64,000 nucleotides of DNA, taken from positions 62,001 through 126,000 of the forward strand of contig UQIT01000002.1 in assembly GCA_900541175.1 (NCBI GenBank), written 5' to 3'. Source of the stretch: an uncultured Collinsella sp. GTDB taxonomy: Bacteria; Actinomycetota; Coriobacteriia; Coriobacteriales; Coriobacteriaceae. Positions 50,952 through 59,235 of this stretch are shown here, one piece after another. The translations under genes were made by a program, and so were the position numbers. The stretch's first letter is position 1; every line of letters starts with the position of its first letter. The notes below the pieces were generated by a model, which saw only the letters and a list, made by a program, of their open reading frames with translations, searched no databases and was not told the origin of the DNA.

Positions 50952-52466
50952 TTACGCCTGAGCGTTGGCGAAGGCCTGCTTGGCGCCCTCGGCACGCACG
51001 ACGGCGAGCGCGCTGACGACAAACTCCTCAAGACCTGCGATCTGCGTAAGGTCCTCGCCCCACATTTGCTCGTTGGTGAGCACATCGTGCACCAGCTGGG
51101 CATCGTCGGTGCCGGCATGGGCGGCGTAGAAGTCGAGCACGAAGGCGTCGTCCTGAGCGGTGTACTCGGTGCCGTCGGAGCGACGCAGGTGCAGGCCGTC
51201 GCCCTCGCGGGACACGAGCTCCTGCGTGTAGAAGGAGATGAGCGTAGCGAGGCTCGTCGCCAGACACTTGGGCAGGTTGCCGGTCTCGGCAACGTAGTCC
51301 TTGAGCGTGGGCAGGTCACGAGCGCGCCACTTAGCCGTGGAGTTGAGGCAGATGGAGAGCAGCGCATGATCAATAAACGGGTTGTCGAAGCGGTTTTCGA
51401 CGGCGGCGGCAAAGGCCTTGCAGTCCTCGACATCCAAGTCGGCGGCAAGCGTCGGAATGACCTCGTCGTAGAGCATGGTGTTCATGAAGCCGCGAACGGT
51501 CTCGTCATGCATGCAGTCGCGCACGATATCAAAGCCGGCAACCCAAGAGCCCGGAACAAAGGCGGTATGGGCACCGTTGAGGATGCGGACCTTGCGCTTT
51601 TTGTACGGGGTGACGTCGGGAGTCACAAAGACACCCGGAAGACCAGCCTTCACAAAGGGAAGCTTCTCGGCAAGCGACTCGTCGCCCTGGATGCCCCACA
51701 TCTGGAAGGGCTCGCGCACGGCCAGGAAGGGATCCTCGTAGCCCAGACGCTCAGCCACCGCGGCGGCCTCGGATGCGTCGCGGATACGGCCCGGCACGAT
51801 GGTGTCGACGAGCGTGGTGCAGACGGTGCAGTCGTTGGCCATCCACTGCGCAAACTCGTCCTCCCAGCCCCAGTCGCTCACATACTGGTTCATGATGCGC
51901 AGCAACTCCTCGCCGTTGTGATCGATGAGCTCGCAGGCGAGGACGATGACGCCCGGCTTACCGGCAGCCCAGCGGGTGTGGAGCACCTGGGCAAGCTTGG
52001 CGGGGAAGCTCGCAGGTGGCATGTCGTCGGCCTTGCAGGACGGGTCATAGGCGATACCGGCCTCGGTGGTGTTGGAGACGATGATCTCTAGGTCGTCGGA
52101 GACGGCGACCTCCATCATGGCGCGGTAGTCGTCCTCACGATACGGGTTAAGGCAGCGGCTGCAGGCGCTGATCACGCGGGACTCGTCAACCGTGTTGCCG
52201 TTCTCCTTGCCGCGCACCAGCACGGTGTACAGGTCGTCCTGGGCATTGATACCGTCGGCAAAGCCAAAGGCACCGTTGATGGGCTGCACCATGACGACCT
52301 TGCCGTTCCAGCCGGTGGCCTCGTTGCCCATGTCAAAGAAACGGTCGACGAAGGCGCGCAGGAAATTGCCCTCGCCAAACTGCAGAACCTTCTCGGGAGC
52401 ATCCTTGGGCAGCAAATAGCCCTTGTAGCCGATCTTCTCGAGCGCATCGTAGCTGATGTTCTCCAT
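50952..52466 (-). CDS. uxaB: Tagaturonate reductase (altronate oxidoreductase)
   Basis: An NAD-dependent mannitol-dehydrogenase-family enzyme of 504 aa that reduces tagaturonate to altronate. VLQFGEGNFLRAFVDRF is the family N-terminal nucleotide region and KKRKVRILNGAHTAFVPGS is the catalytic lysine block. AAGGAG site before the ATG. Middle gene of uxaCBA. Confidence 0.93.
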   Translation of the reverse strand: MENISYDALEKIGYKGYLLPKDAPEKVLQFGEGNFLRAFVDRFFDMGNEATGWNGKVVMVQPINGAFGFADGINAQDDLYTVLVRGKENGNTVDESRVISACSRCLNPYREDDYRAMMEVAVSDDLEIIVSNTTEAGIAYDPSCKADDMPPASFPAKLAQVLHTRWAAGKPGVIVLACELIDHNGEELLRIMNQYVSDWGWEDEFAQWMANDCTVCTTLVDTIVPGRIRDASEAAAVAERLGYEDPFLAVREPFQMWGIQGDESLAEKLPFVKAGLPGVFVTPDVTPYKKRKVRILNGAHTAFVPGSWVAGFDIVRDCMHDETVRGFMNTMLYDEVIPTLAADLDVEDCKAFAAAVENRFDNPFIDHALLSICLNSTAKWRARDLPTLKDYVAETGNLPKCLATSLATLISFYTQELVSREGDGLHLRRSDGTEYTAQDDAFVLDFYAAHAGTDDAQLVHDVLTNEQMWGEDLTQIAGLEEFVVSALAVVRAEGAKQAFANAQA

Positions 52467-52560
52467 CTATGTGTCTCCTTAGATGTTTGTTAGCGTGCAA
52501 GCAAAACGGGGCTCCGCGTGTGGCAACGGCGCCCAGGGTTCGATGTGATTCGATGCGGGC

Positions 52561-53988
52561 TTAGGCCTCGTCGGTGTCCAGGTCAAAGCCAAAGTAGCGG
52601 ACCGCATTGTTGTAGCTGATGTCGCGCACGATACTGCCCAGCAGCTCCATGTCGGCCGGGTACTTGCCCTGCTCGACCCACTCGCCGATCACGCTGCACA
52701 GCACGCGACGGAAGTACTCGTGGCGCGGATAGGACAGGAAAGAGCGGGAGTCGGTAAGCATGCCCACAAAGTTGCCCAGGACGCCCTCGTTAGCCAGAGC
52801 CGTGAGTTGCTCGCGCATGCCGACCTCGTTGTCGTTGAACCACCAGGCGGAGCCGTTCTGGATCTTACCGGCGGTCGGAGCCTCCTGGAAGCAGCCCATG
52901 ACGGTATCGATCATGGTGTTATCGATGGGGTTCAGGCTGTACAGAATGGTCTTGGGCAGGCCGCAGGTCTCCTGAATGGAGTTGAGGAAATCGGCAAGCT
53001 GGTCGGACGGCGTGTAGTTGGAGATGCAATCGTAGCCGGTATCGGGACCGAGCTTGGCAAACATGGCGCGGTTGTTGTCGCGCTTGCAGCCAAAGTGCAG
53101 CTGCATGGCCCAGCCCAGACGGACATACTCGCCGGCAACGAACTGCATAAAGGCAGTCTTGTACTTGAGGACCTCTTCCTCGGTGAGCGGCTCGGCAGCC
53201 AGACCCTTGGCAAAGATAGCCTCGATCTCGTCGACGGTAGCCGGGACGTACATAACGTAGTCGAGTGCGTGGTCGGAGGCGCGGCAGCCCAGCTCGTGAG
53301 CAACGTCGTAGCGCTTGGAAATGGCAGCCTTCATGCCCTCGAAGTCGCTGACCTCAACGCCGGCAACCTCGGAGAGGTGCTTGCAGTAGTCGGCAAACTC
53401 CTGGCCGCGCTCGATGCGCAAAGCGGCATCGGGGCGCATGGCGGGAACGACCTGAACGTCAAAGCTGTCGTCGGCGGCAATCTTCTTGTGCCACTCAAAG
53501 CTGTCGGCGGGGTCGTCGGTAGTGCAGATCATGCGGACGTTGGACTGCTTGATCAGGTTGCGGCAGGTGAAGCTGGCCTCGGCGAGCTTGGCGTTGGCAA
53601 GGTCCCAGACCTCCTGGGCGGTCTTGCCGTTGAGGACGCCCTCGTAGCCAAAGTAGCGCTTAAGCTCCAGGTGGCTCCACTCAAAGACGGGGTTGCCGAC
53701 GCAGCGACCCAGGGTCTCGGCCCACTTTTGGAACTTCTCGCGAGCAGGGGCGTCGCCAGTGATAAAACGCTCGTCGACGCCGTTGGCACGCATCAGGCGC
53801 CACTTGTAGTGGTCGCCGCCCAGCCAAACCTCGGTGATGTTCTCGAAACGCTTGTCCTCCCAAATCTCCTTAGGAGAAATGTGGCAGTGATAGTCGACGA
53901 TGGGCATGCCCTCGGCAAAGTTGTGGAACAGCTCCTCGCCGGTCTTGGTGCTCAGCAGGAAATCCTGATCGTCCATAAAGTTTTTCAT
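52561..53988 (-). CDS. uxaC: Glucuronate/galacturonate isomerase
   Basis: A 475-aa amidohydrolase-fold isomerase that turns galacturonate into tagaturonate. The N-terminal PIVDYHCHISPKEIWED holds the metal-binding His pair, and GCKRDNNRAM and SNYTPSDQLADFLN are typical of the family. The start at 53988 with an AAAGGGG site is preferred to the longer frame, which would run through the operators. First gene of uxaCBA; two perfect regulon operators lie upstream. Confidence 0.94.
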   Translation of the reverse strand: MKNFMDDQDFLLSTKTGEELFHNFAEGMPIVDYHCHISPKEIWEDKRFENITEVWLGGDHYKWRLMRANGVDERFITGDAPAREKFQKWAETLGRCVGNPVFEWSHLELKRYFGYEGVLNGKTAQEVWDLANAKLAEASFTCRNLIKQSNVRMICTTDDPADSFEWHKKIAADDSFDVQVVPAMRPDAALRIERGQEFADYCKHLSEVAGVEVSDFEGMKAAISKRYDVAHELGCRASDHALDYVMYVPATVDEIEAIFAKGLAAEPLTEEEVLKYKTAFMQFVAGEYVRLGWAMQLHFGCKRDNNRAMFAKLGPDTGYDCISNYTPSDQLADFLNSIQETCGLPKTILYSLNPIDNTMIDTVMGCFQEAPTAGKIQNGSAWWFNDNEVGMREQLTALANEGVLGNFVGMLTDSRSFLSYPRHEYFRRVLCSVIGEWVEQGKYPADMELLGSIVRDISYNNAVRYFGFDLDTDEA

Positions 53989-54042
53989 CAAACAGCCCCT
54001 TTGCTGGCAAGGCGGGCGCACGGCGCGCTCGTTATCCTTTAG

Positions 54043-54054
54043 GTGAACGTTCAC
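54043..54054 (-). promoter_or_regulatory. Uronate-regulon operator, uxaC promoter, proximal
   Basis: GTGAACGTTCAC overlapping a TATAGT -10-like hexamer (minus strand, 54053-54058), well placed to block transcription. Confidence 0.75.
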
Positions 54055-54078
54055 TATACTAATCCATTGCACCTCAAA

Positions 54079-54094
54079 AGGTGAACGTTCACCT
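54079..54094 (-). promoter_or_regulatory. Uronate-regulon operator, uxaC promoter, distal
   Basis: AGGTGAACGTTCACCT, a perfect 16-bp palindrome and the best copy in the window. Confidence 0.8.
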
Positions 54095-54108
54095 AACCAC
54101 CACGGGGT

Positions 54109-54136
54109 GAACGGTAGATTTTGCCCGTTCAACGGT
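54109..54136 (-). promoter_or_regulatory. AACGG direct repeat, 21-bp spacing (copy e)
   Basis: GAACGG at 54109 and CAACGG at 54130, 21 bp apart, starting 28 bp upstream of the distal operator. Confidence 0.5.
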
Positions 54137-54224
54137 TGCTGGGGATGTGACTTGCATGTATTGCGGACTGGTTGGCGTCCCCGAACACCGAACTTGAGCG
54201 CTTTTGCTCAGGTGGGTCATGTCC

Positions 54225-54423
54225 CGACGTACATTTTTGGGAGTATTCAGCATTGGAGCGCGCCGTGCGCCATCCTCAGCGTCCTATTTGGAACGCAGAT
54301 AGCGCCCGATCGGCATAAAAAGTGCCCCCGATGGCAAATTACGCCATCGGGGGCACTTAAAACAGTCGTTCTGCACCTCATTCAGGGCATGCCAATGCTG
54401 AATACTCCCAAAAATGCACGTCG
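54225..54423. repeat. 199-bp element with 31-bp terminal inverted repeats
   Basis: The arms CGACGTACATTTTTGGGAGT... (54225-54255) and complement (54393-54423) match at 30 of 31 positions. A separate perfect hairpin at 54321-54358 lies inside. Between the uxaC promoter and the lacI stop. Confidence 0.85.
54321..54358 (-). terminator. Terminator of the uronate LacI gene, inside the inverted-repeat element
   Basis: AGTGCCCCCGATGGC and its perfect complement, then TTTTTATG on the minus strand. It is 91 nt past the regulator's stop. Confidence 0.85.
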
Positions 54424-54448
54424 CAAGAGGGGGTACCTGCTCAATCGG

Positions 54449-55528
54449 CTAAATACCCGCAAGTTCGCAGTAGCGGTCGACATTGCTGGCAAATACCATC
54501 TCGACGGCGCCCTTCTGGACGGGCACCGTCGGGGTCCTTCCCCACAGCAGATAATCGCCCAGCGTCTTAGCGCCGCGATACGCCAGGCTCGTCGGGTCCT
54601 TATAGACAATATTGGTAAAGATACCGCGGCGCAAGGCCAGAGCACTTTCGGGAAACAGGTCGTTGCCGATCACCATGACCTGACCGGCCTTGCCGGTCGA
54701 GACGAGCGCGTCGGCAACCACTTCGGAACCAACGGCAAAAACGCTACAGATAAGTTCGGGGGCGTCCGGCGCACTCAAGCGCTTTTCGAGCTCATGCTCG
54801 AGTTGTTTGACTTGCGCATGGGCACCTGCAAGATCCTCAACCTGCCATGGAATATCACGTTCGCGCAGGTAATTGTGGAAGGCGCGGGCGGTTAGATAGT
54901 GCGAATCGGTATATGGGTCGCCTGTCAAAAGGAGCACGCGGGCGTCGGCCCCAGAAGCATGGACCAGGTTTGCCGCCTGCTCGGCCATAAGGCTGCCTGC
55001 CGTCGAATAATCGGCCGAGCTCGCACCCAAACGATTCAAATGCGGACGGTCGCCGTCGACAAGCTCAATCGTCACGCCCGCCTCGGCGATCTGCCCCAAA
55101 AGCTCAGTCGCACGATCGTCGCCCGGCGCATAGGCGAGCAAGCCATCAATCTTCTCGCCCACCTGCAGACGCTCGTCGATTTGCTCGAGTGCATCAGCGT
55201 AGCCGCCCACGCCAAATTCAACGCGCTCAACCGTAATGCCCCGGTCGATGACCTCCTGTTCAAAGCGATTGCAGCCTTCCCACAGGTAACGGAAAAAGTA
55301 CGCTCCCTCGCGCGATGCGCGGGGCAGGCAAAACACCAGATTGATATCCTTGCGGCGCAGGCTTGAGGCACTTGTGTTGCGGTGATAGCCCATGGCCTCG
55401 GCCTTAGCGTTCACCTTGGCGCGCACGGATTCGCTCACGCCGGCCTTTCCCGTCAGAGCCTTGTGCACGGTATTGATGGAAACGCCAAGCTCGGCGGCTA
55501 TGTCCTTCATGGTTACGCGAGCGCTCAT
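54449..55528 (-). CDS. LacI-family regulator of the uronate/pectin regulon
   Basis: A 359-aa repressor. The DNA-binding start is MKDIAAELGVSINTVHKALT, with HKAL in place of the more common SRAL, followed by a sugar-binding-protein-like domain (NLVFCLPRASREGAYFFRYL, then LLLTGDPYTDSHYLTARAF). It is the nearest regulator to the uxa and pectin operons and the likely binder of GTGAACGTTCAC sites, including the one at the distant kduD promoter. No such site is seen before its own gene. The inducer is probably a uronate or pathway intermediate; inferred. Confidence 0.85.
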   Translation of the reverse strand: MSARVTMKDIAAELGVSINTVHKALTGKAGVSESVRAKVNAKAEAMGYHRNTSASSLRRKDINLVFCLPRASREGAYFFRYLWEGCNRFEQEVIDRGITVERVEFGVGGYADALEQIDERLQVGEKIDGLLAYAPGDDRATELLGQIAEAGVTIELVDGDRPHLNRLGASSADYSTAGSLMAEQAANLVHASGADARVLLLTGDPYTDSHYLTARAFHNYLRERDIPWQVEDLAGAHAQVKQLEHELEKRLSAPDAPELICSVFAVGSEVVADALVSTGKAGQVMVIGNDLFPESALALRRGIFTNIVYKDPTSLAYRGAKTLGDYLLWGRTPTVPVQKGAVEMVFASNVDRYCELAGI

Positions 55529-55625
55529 GCGGTTACTCCGTTATAGATAAGTTGTCAATTAATAGTCCAGTTAACGATACCCCAAAAATACTCTTCGACT
55601 CGCCGTGCTCTCCCTCAAATGCACA

Positions 55626-55659
55626 AAGCGCCCCGCGAACGGATGCCCGCGGAGCGCTT
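55626..55659 (-). terminator. Terminator of the Feo accessory gene
   Basis: AAGCGCCCCGCG pairs with CGCGGAGCGCTT (one mismatch), followed by TTGTGC on the minus strand. Confidence 0.55.
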
Positions 55660-55672
55660 GGATGTCCGGACC

Positions 55673-55873
55673 TTATTTGATACCGCGGCCCAAGTCTTCG
55701 GCGATTTTGTCCACGCCCTTAAGTGCGGCGCACGTCTTTTTGTTGGAGCAATGCCCGGTGCAAACGCCACCCTGAGCGCAGTCGGCGCAGGTGCCCTTGC
55801 GGTAGATGCGCACGCACACGGCGACAAACGCAATACCGATAACAGCCAGTACAACAATATCGATAGGTGCCAT
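55673..55873 (-). CDS. FeoB-associated Cys-rich membrane protein
   Basis: A 66-aa protein with one transmembrane helix (DIVVLAVIGIAFVAVCVRIY) and a short cytoplasmic tail with five further cysteines (GTCADCAQGGVCTGHCSNKKTC). This is the FeoB-associated family found beside feoB in anaerobes, where it may assist iron handling. It lies downstream of feoB on the same strand, after the feoB terminator. Confidence 0.85.
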   Translation of the reverse strand: MAPIDIVVLAVIGIAFVAVCVRIYRKGTCADCAQGGVCTGHCSNKKTCAALKGVDKIAEDLGRGIK

Positions 55874-55918
55874 AGCAAGCCTCCTCTAGTTAACCACCAC
55901 TTACTTTACCCCATTCTC

Positions 55919-55961
55919 CACCTACCAAAAAGGGACAGGTTTATTTTGGTCGGTTTTATCT
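55919..55961 (+). repeat. Palindrome, family D copy 2
   Basis: CCTACCAAAAAGGGACAGG... matches the minus strand of the copy at 10053-10100, including the 3' flank TTTTATCTG. Pairing is imperfect. Confidence 0.7.
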
Positions 55962-55990
55962 GCGGAAACGCCACATCTCCCCTACCAAAA

Positions 55991-56019
55991 AGCCCGAGTG
56001 TCACTGAGACACCCGGGCT
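55991..56019 (-). terminator. Terminator of feoB
   Basis: AGCCCGAGTGTC pairs with GACACCCGGGCT, followed by TTTTTGG on the minus strand. Confidence 0.85.
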
Positions 56020-56048
56020 CGTGGAAAGGGGTTGATCCTTATTCGGAC

Positions 56049-58376
56049 TTAGGCGGAAACTGCAGCGGAAGCAGTGTTGGTCTCGTCCTCGTCGGTCCAA
56101 GCGTGCTTGGGCATAGGACGGAAAATCTGGAAGAGCATCGCGACCAGCAGCACGATAGCCACAACCGTCCAGAAGCCAAACTGCCCAAGGACAAGCAGGT
56201 TATAGAACTGGTTGATGAACAGGCCGATCACCCAAGCGAAGGCGCACTCGTAGCCGAGGGCAATCGCGGTCCACTTGCCGGAATCCATCTGGTTGCGGAT
56301 GGTACCCATAGCGGCAAAGCACGGAGCGCACAGCAGGTTGAACGCGCCGAAGGCAACGCAGGCGCCCATGGTGGGGAACATGCCGGCAAACGCGGTCCAC
56401 AGGCTCGGGTCGGTCTCGCCCGCGTCGGCGACGGACAGCAGCGAGCCGGCGGTGGCGACGACGTTCTCCTTGGCGACGAGGCCAGAGACAGTCAGCGCGG
56501 TTGCCTGCCAGGTGCTAAAGCCGAGCGGGGCGAAGATCCAAGCGACCAGGTTGCCCAGCATGGCGAGCACGGAGTAGTCCATGAACTCCTCGGGGATGCC
56601 GTCCATCGCAGGCAGGAAGCCAAAGGAACCGTTGTAGCTACCAAAGTTGGACAGGAACCAAACCACGACAGTGGACGCGAAGATGACCGTGCCGGCCTTC
56701 TTGATAAAGGCCCAGCAGCGCTCCCACACGTGCAGCGCCCAAGAGCGGATCGCCGGGAAGTGGTAGGCGGGAAGCTCCATAACGAACGGTGTCGGGCGAC
56801 CGGCGAAGAGCTTGGTCTTCTTGAGCATAAGGCCCGAGGCAATGACGGCAAAGACGCCCAGGAAGTAGAAGAGCGGGCTGATCCACGCGGCGGTAGTGGA
56901 AGAATCGCCGATGATGGAGCCCATGAGCAGGGCAATGATCGGCAGCTTGGCGCCACAGGGAATGAACGTGGTGGTCATGACCGTCATGCGGCGGTCCTTC
57001 TCGTTCTCGATGGTCTTGGTGGCCATGACGCCGGGGACGCCGCAGCCCGAGGACACGAGCATGGGGATGAAGGACTTACCGGACAGGCCAAAGCGGCGGA
57101 ACACGCGGTCCATGATGAAGGCGACGCGGGCCATATAGCCGCAGTCCTCTAGGAAGGACAGCATGACGAACAGCAGGAACATCTGCGGGACGAAGCCGAA
57201 GATAGCGCCCAGGCCGCCGACGATACCGTCGCAGACCAGCGAATCGACCAGGCCACCGTCCTCGGTGCCACCCGCCACAAGTGCGTCGTGGACCATGGTG
57301 GTAATACCCGGAACATACGGGCCATACTGCGCAGGGTCGACCGAGTCGGCGTCGTCACCCGCGGCCTCGACAGCCTCATCGTATGCATCGCGGCCCTGAC
57401 CGAGCACATACCAGCCGTCGGTACCGAAGAGCTGGTCGTTGGTGAAGTCGGTCACCGTGCCGCCCAGGGTGGAAACGGCGATGTAGTACACGCAGAACAT
57501 GATGACCACAAAGATCGGCAGGCCCAGGATACGGTTGGTAACCACGCGGTCGATCTTCTCGGAGGTGCTCATCTTGGCCGGGGCCTTGGTGAGGCACTCG
57601 TCGATGATGTGCGCGATCACGCCGTAGCGCTCACCGGTGATGATGGACTCGGCGTCGTCATCGCAATCCTGCTCGCACTGGGCGACCAGCTGCTCTACGC
57701 GAGCAGCCTTCTCCTTAGTGAGGTTGATGAGCTTGCAGGCGTCCGCGTCGCGCTCAAACAGCTTGACAGCGTAGTAGCGGCGCTTGTTGGCGGGAACGCT
57801 CGCCGGAAGGTTGTTCTCGATGTGGTCCAGAACGTCCTCGATGGAGGAGTCGAACTTGTGCTCCGGCACCTGGCCCTTGGAAGCAGCAGACTTCTTTACC
57901 TGCTCGAAGAGCTCCTTGATGCCCTTGTTCTTAAGAGCCGAGATCATCATGACCGGGCAACCGAGCTTCTTGGAAAGCTTGTCCGTGTCGATCTTATCGC
58001 CGTTCTTCTCGACCAGGTCGGCCATGTTGAGGGCAACGACCACGGGCAGGCCGGTCTCGATAACCTGAAGCGCCAGGTACAGGTTACGCTCGAGGTTGGT
58101 GGCATCGACGACTTGGACGACAACATCGGGCTCGCCGCTCATGAGGTAATCGCGCGAGCACTGCTCCTCGGGGCTGTAGGGGGAAAGCGAGTAGATGCCA
58201 GGGAGGTCCGTGATGGTAACGTTCTTGTCGCTTAGGAGCTTGGCCTCCTTTTTCTCAACCGTGACGCCGGGCCAGTTGCCAACGTAGCCGTTGGCGCCGG
58301 TGATCAGGTTGAAAAGCGTGGTCTTGCCGCAGTTGGGGTTACCCGCCAACGCGACATGGATCTGAGAATCCGCCAT
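56049..58376 (-). CDS. feoB: Ferrous iron transporter FeoB
   Basis: A 775-aa membrane protein importing Fe(II). The N-terminal G domain has GNPNCGKTTLFN (P-loop), the switch stretch PGVTVEKKEA, DLPGIYSLSPYS and NMAD; a GDI-like helical domain follows (about 170-270), then about 9-11 membrane segments with the paired Gate motifs containing SSGCGVPGVMATKTI and LVAKENVVATAG. Two feoA genes lie upstream on the same strand. A DtxR-like inverted repeat (AAGTTAG/CTAACTT) is found just before the gene. Confidence 0.96.
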   Translation of the reverse strand: MADSQIHVALAGNPNCGKTTLFNLITGANGYVGNWPGVTVEKKEAKLLSDKNVTITDLPGIYSLSPYSPEEQCSRDYLMSGEPDVVVQVVDATNLERNLYLALQVIETGLPVVVALNMADLVEKNGDKIDTDKLSKKLGCPVMMISALKNKGIKELFEQVKKSAASKGQVPEHKFDSSIEDVLDHIENNLPASVPANKRRYYAVKLFERDADACKLINLTKEKAARVEQLVAQCEQDCDDDAESIITGERYGVIAHIIDECLTKAPAKMSTSEKIDRVVTNRILGLPIFVVIMFCVYYIAVSTLGGTVTDFTNDQLFGTDGWYVLGQGRDAYDEAVEAAGDDADSVDPAQYGPYVPGITTMVHDALVAGGTEDGGLVDSLVCDGIVGGLGAIFGFVPQMFLLFVMLSFLEDCGYMARVAFIMDRVFRRFGLSGKSFIPMLVSSGCGVPGVMATKTIENEKDRRMTVMTTTFIPCGAKLPIIALLMGSIIGDSSTTAAWISPLFYFLGVFAVIASGLMLKKTKLFAGRPTPFVMELPAYHFPAIRSWALHVWERCWAFIKKAGTVIFASTVVVWFLSNFGSYNGSFGFLPAMDGIPEEFMDYSVLAMLGNLVAWIFAPLGFSTWQATALTVSGLVAKENVVATAGSLLSVADAGETDPSLWTAFAGMFPTMGACVAFGAFNLLCAPCFAAMGTIRNQMDSGKWTAIALGYECAFAWVIGLFINQFYNLLVLGQFGFWTVVAIVLLVAMLFQIFRPMPKHAWTDEDETNTASAAVSA

Positions 58377-58451
58377 TCAATCCTTCTTCCTTGTGTGCCT
58401 GCGCTGCTTTCTCCGCGCAGGCTGGATAATGTGCTTCAAAGATGCTGCATT

Positions 58452-58471
58452 AAGTTAGAAAAACCTAACTT
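58452..58471 (-). promoter_or_regulatory. Inverted repeat upstream of feoB
   Basis: AAGTTAG, 6 nt, CTAACTT, resembling half of a DtxR/IdeR-type iron box. It may be an extra operator or promoter between feoA and feoB. Confidence 0.4.
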
Positions 58472-58499
58472 TATCTGCAGAAATATGCGCCACGAGTCC

Positions 58500-58721
58500 T
58501 TACTGGACCTCGACGACGGCGGCCTCCTCCTTGCGGATGGAAAGCTCGTAGCCGCGCACGTTGATCTCGACCGGATCACCGAGCGGTGCAACCTTCACGA
58601 CCTTGAACGAAGTGCCCTTGATGAGTCCCAGGTCCATAAGGTGGCGGCGAAGCGCACCCTCACCGTGAAGCTTGACGATGGTGGAGCTTTCGCCCACCTT
58701 AACGTCACCCAACGTCTTCAT
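58500..58721 (-). CDS. feoA: FeoA-family protein (second copy)
   Basis: A 73-aa SH3-like protein. Family stretch: RRHLMDLGLIKGTSFKVVKVAPLGDPVEINVRGYELSIRKEEA (quoted here only as a region, residues 23-65) with the conserved DLGL and G-D-P. FeoA proteins bind FeoB's cytoplasmic part and support iron uptake. Second of two feoA genes before feoB. Confidence 0.9.
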   Translation of the reverse strand: MKTLGDVKVGESSTIVKLHGEGALRRHLMDLGLIKGTSFKVVKVAPLGDPVEINVRGYELSIRKEEAAVVEVQ

Positions 58722-58760
58722 CCTCTTGTCCCCCTTTCGGTTTTTATGAAATGCTGCAGA

Positions 58761-59003
58761 CTAACCGACGGTCATGATGTGCATGGCAACCTTGGAATCG
58801 ATACCAAAGCGTGCGCCCAGCACGGTGACGATAATATTGGCGCCACTCGAGCTCACCACGTGGATTTCGTTGCCCTCGACAAAGCCGAGGTCCTTGAGGT
58901 GGTGTTTCATGTCCTCATTGCCCTTTACACGGGACACGCGCACGGTTTCGCCCGCTTTTACCATCGAAAGCGGCATGGCCGGCATCTGCGGTCCGCAAGA
59001 CAT
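58761..59003 (-). CDS. feoA: FeoA-family protein (first copy)
   Basis: An 80-aa SH3-like protein with a Pro/Met-rich N-terminus (MSCGPQMPAMPLSM) and the FeoA core HHLKDLGFVEGNEIHV...GARFGID. It starts the feo operon. The promoter has a 14-bp inverted repeat (59046-59099). Confidence 0.9.
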   Translation of the reverse strand: MSCGPQMPAMPLSMVKAGETVRVSRVKGNEDMKHHLKDLGFVEGNEIHVVSSSGANIIVTVLGARFGIDSKVAMHIMTVG

Positions 59004-59045
59004 GAGTGGCTCCTAACGTCAGTTCGTCCTTAACATCGACACGGT

Positions 59046-59099
59046 AAAAGTTAACCACGCCTATGTTCGCTATAGTAAACTAACACGTGGTTAACTTTT
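59046..59099 (-). promoter_or_regulatory. Feo promoter with 14-bp inverted repeat
   Basis: AAAAGTTAACCACG (59046-59059) and its perfect complement (59086-59099) enclose 26 bp that hold a likely -10 (TATAG on the plus strand, read on the minus). Probably a control site for metal response; the regulator is unknown. Confidence 0.5.
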
Positions 59100-59147
59100 T
59101 GGAAAGGGTCCGCATTCAGATTTCGAAAAAGTTTCCTATACGAAACA

Positions 59148-59182
59148 AAGGCGCCGCAAAGACTGTCTCTTTGCGGCGCCTT
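59148..59182 (-). terminator. Terminator of the HPr-like gene
   Basis: AAGGCGCCGCAAAG pairs with CTTTGCGGCGCCTT, followed by TGTTTCG on the minus strand. Confidence 0.85.
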
Positions 59183-59197
59183 GCCATACCAATTGAT

Positions 59198-59232
59198 GCA
59201 ACAGAGGGGACTGCCCCTTTGTCACATTGTTG
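59198..59232. repeat. Short palindrome resembling the family A/D loop
   Basis: CAACAGAGGGGACTGCCCC... with an imperfect complement; shares the GGGGAC core with families A and D. Located 4 nt from the HPr stop codon. Confidence 0.45.
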
Positions 59233-59235
59233 AGG

